From NCBI GenBank assembly GCA_024763075.1, contig JANTGF010000005.1, positions 27,219-91,218 of the forward strand: a DNA stretch of 64,000 nt, in the 5' to 3' direction. Shown here piece by piece: positions 63,905 through 64,000 of the stretch. The stretch's first letter is position 1; every line of letters begins with the position of its first letter. This DNA is from Bacteroidales bacterium (GTDB lineage Bacteria > Bacteroidota > Bacteroidia > Bacteroidales > VadinHA17). The notes under the pieces were generated by a model that was not told the DNA's origin, searched no databases, and worked only from the letters and a program-made list of their open reading frames with translations. The position numbers and the translations under genes were made by a program.

Positions 63905-64000
63905 GTCAATTATATTATGACGTTACTATTTGTCATTTCGAAGCTTGCCTACCGGCAGGCAGGGAAGTATGACTGAGAAATCTTTGAATTAAAGGAGATT
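63905..64000 (-). repeat. MITE-like element, copy 3, inverted and cut by the window end
   Basis: Read on the reverse strand it matches copy 1 at 50190-50320 closely: GTCAATTATATTATG, TGTCATTTCGA, GCCTGC/GGCAGG palindrome, GGGAAGTATGACTGAGAAATCTTT. The window ends inside the element. Confidence 0.75.

Noticed and set aside
1..64000. tRNA, rRNA, prophage or intact transposase
   Set aside because: None was recognised in the visible open frames or by eye in the gaps; a dedicated RNA search was not possible.

Overview
The window is about 64 kb of chromosome from a bacterium of the phylum Bacteroidota, most likely a Bacteroidales/Marinilabiliales-type glycan degrader. The sequence itself points there. 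It has a low to moderate GC content, promoters of the TTTG-N18-TAnnTTTG type, almost no Shine-Dalgarno sites, and many lipoproteins with a signal peptide ending in a Ser-Cys or Gly-Cys lipobox. It also has a DUF5723-type outer-membrane protein, a remnant of a type IX secretion sorting domain, and many glycoside hydrolases (three GH92, plus GH3, GH16, GH78 and GH172). The species cannot be named from the sequence. No rRNA, tRNA, intact transposase, phage gene or CRISPR array was seen.

Layout. (1) 1-1.7 kb: end of a TPR protein, an ankyrin lipoprotein and a GNAT acetyltransferase. (2) 1.8-8.0 kb: a GH92 lipoprotein, an AT-rich, probably acquired island (methyltransferase, serine hydrolase, gene remnants) and a sulfatase. 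GH92 and sulfatase share a near-identical promoter segment. (3) 8.1-12.6 kb: a geranylgeranyl-reductase-like flavoprotein divergent from an overlapping gene pair, a protein with an RDHSFG motif and a rifampin-phosphotransferase-like dikinase. This is the least understood and most novel-looking locus. (4) 12.6-13.3 kb: REP-like hairpins and a decayed secreted-protein gene. (5) 13.3-31.1 kb, minus strand: an eleven-gene operon ilvD-ilvB-ilvN-ilvC-leuA-leuC-leuD-cimA-leuB-gltB-gltD. It is preceded by a 20-residue Leu/Ile-rich leader peptide and a terminator hairpin, a textbook-style attenuator. The operon holds every enzyme from pyruvate to the 2-oxo acids of valine, leucine and isoleucine (the last through citramalate, with no need for threonine deaminase), plus glutamate synthase to supply the amino donor. 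Only the aminotransferase is absent. (6) 31.1-37.2 kb, minus strand: a BNR-propeller protein, a class-I glutamine amidotransferase and a second GH92. (7) 37.7-42.8 kb, plus strand: etfB-etfA, a long-type acyl-CoA dehydrogenase and a cysteate synthase (a threonine-synthase relative), which suggests sulfonolipid synthesis. (8) 42.8-44.9 kb: repeat-rich DNA around a VOC protein and a decayed MCE/MlaD-like gene. (9) 44.9-53.7 kb: a lipoprotein plus DUF5723 protein, a third GH92 with a PA14 tail, a nitroreductase, a membrane PHP phosphoesterase and an aldose-epimerase relative. (10) 54.0-63.9 kb: a co-directional glycan cluster (GH172, Gfo/Idh/MocA dehydrogenase, GH78, GH16, GH3) without SusC/SusD in the window.

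Intergenic DNA is unusually informative. There is a 141-bp segment present twice (95% identical, 6.5 kb apart), a palindromic GAGACG repeat family (four tandem copies and one inverted copy 18 kb away), a roughly 130-bp MITE-like element in three places, paired GACTCC hairpins, and three gene remnants that no intact gene explains.
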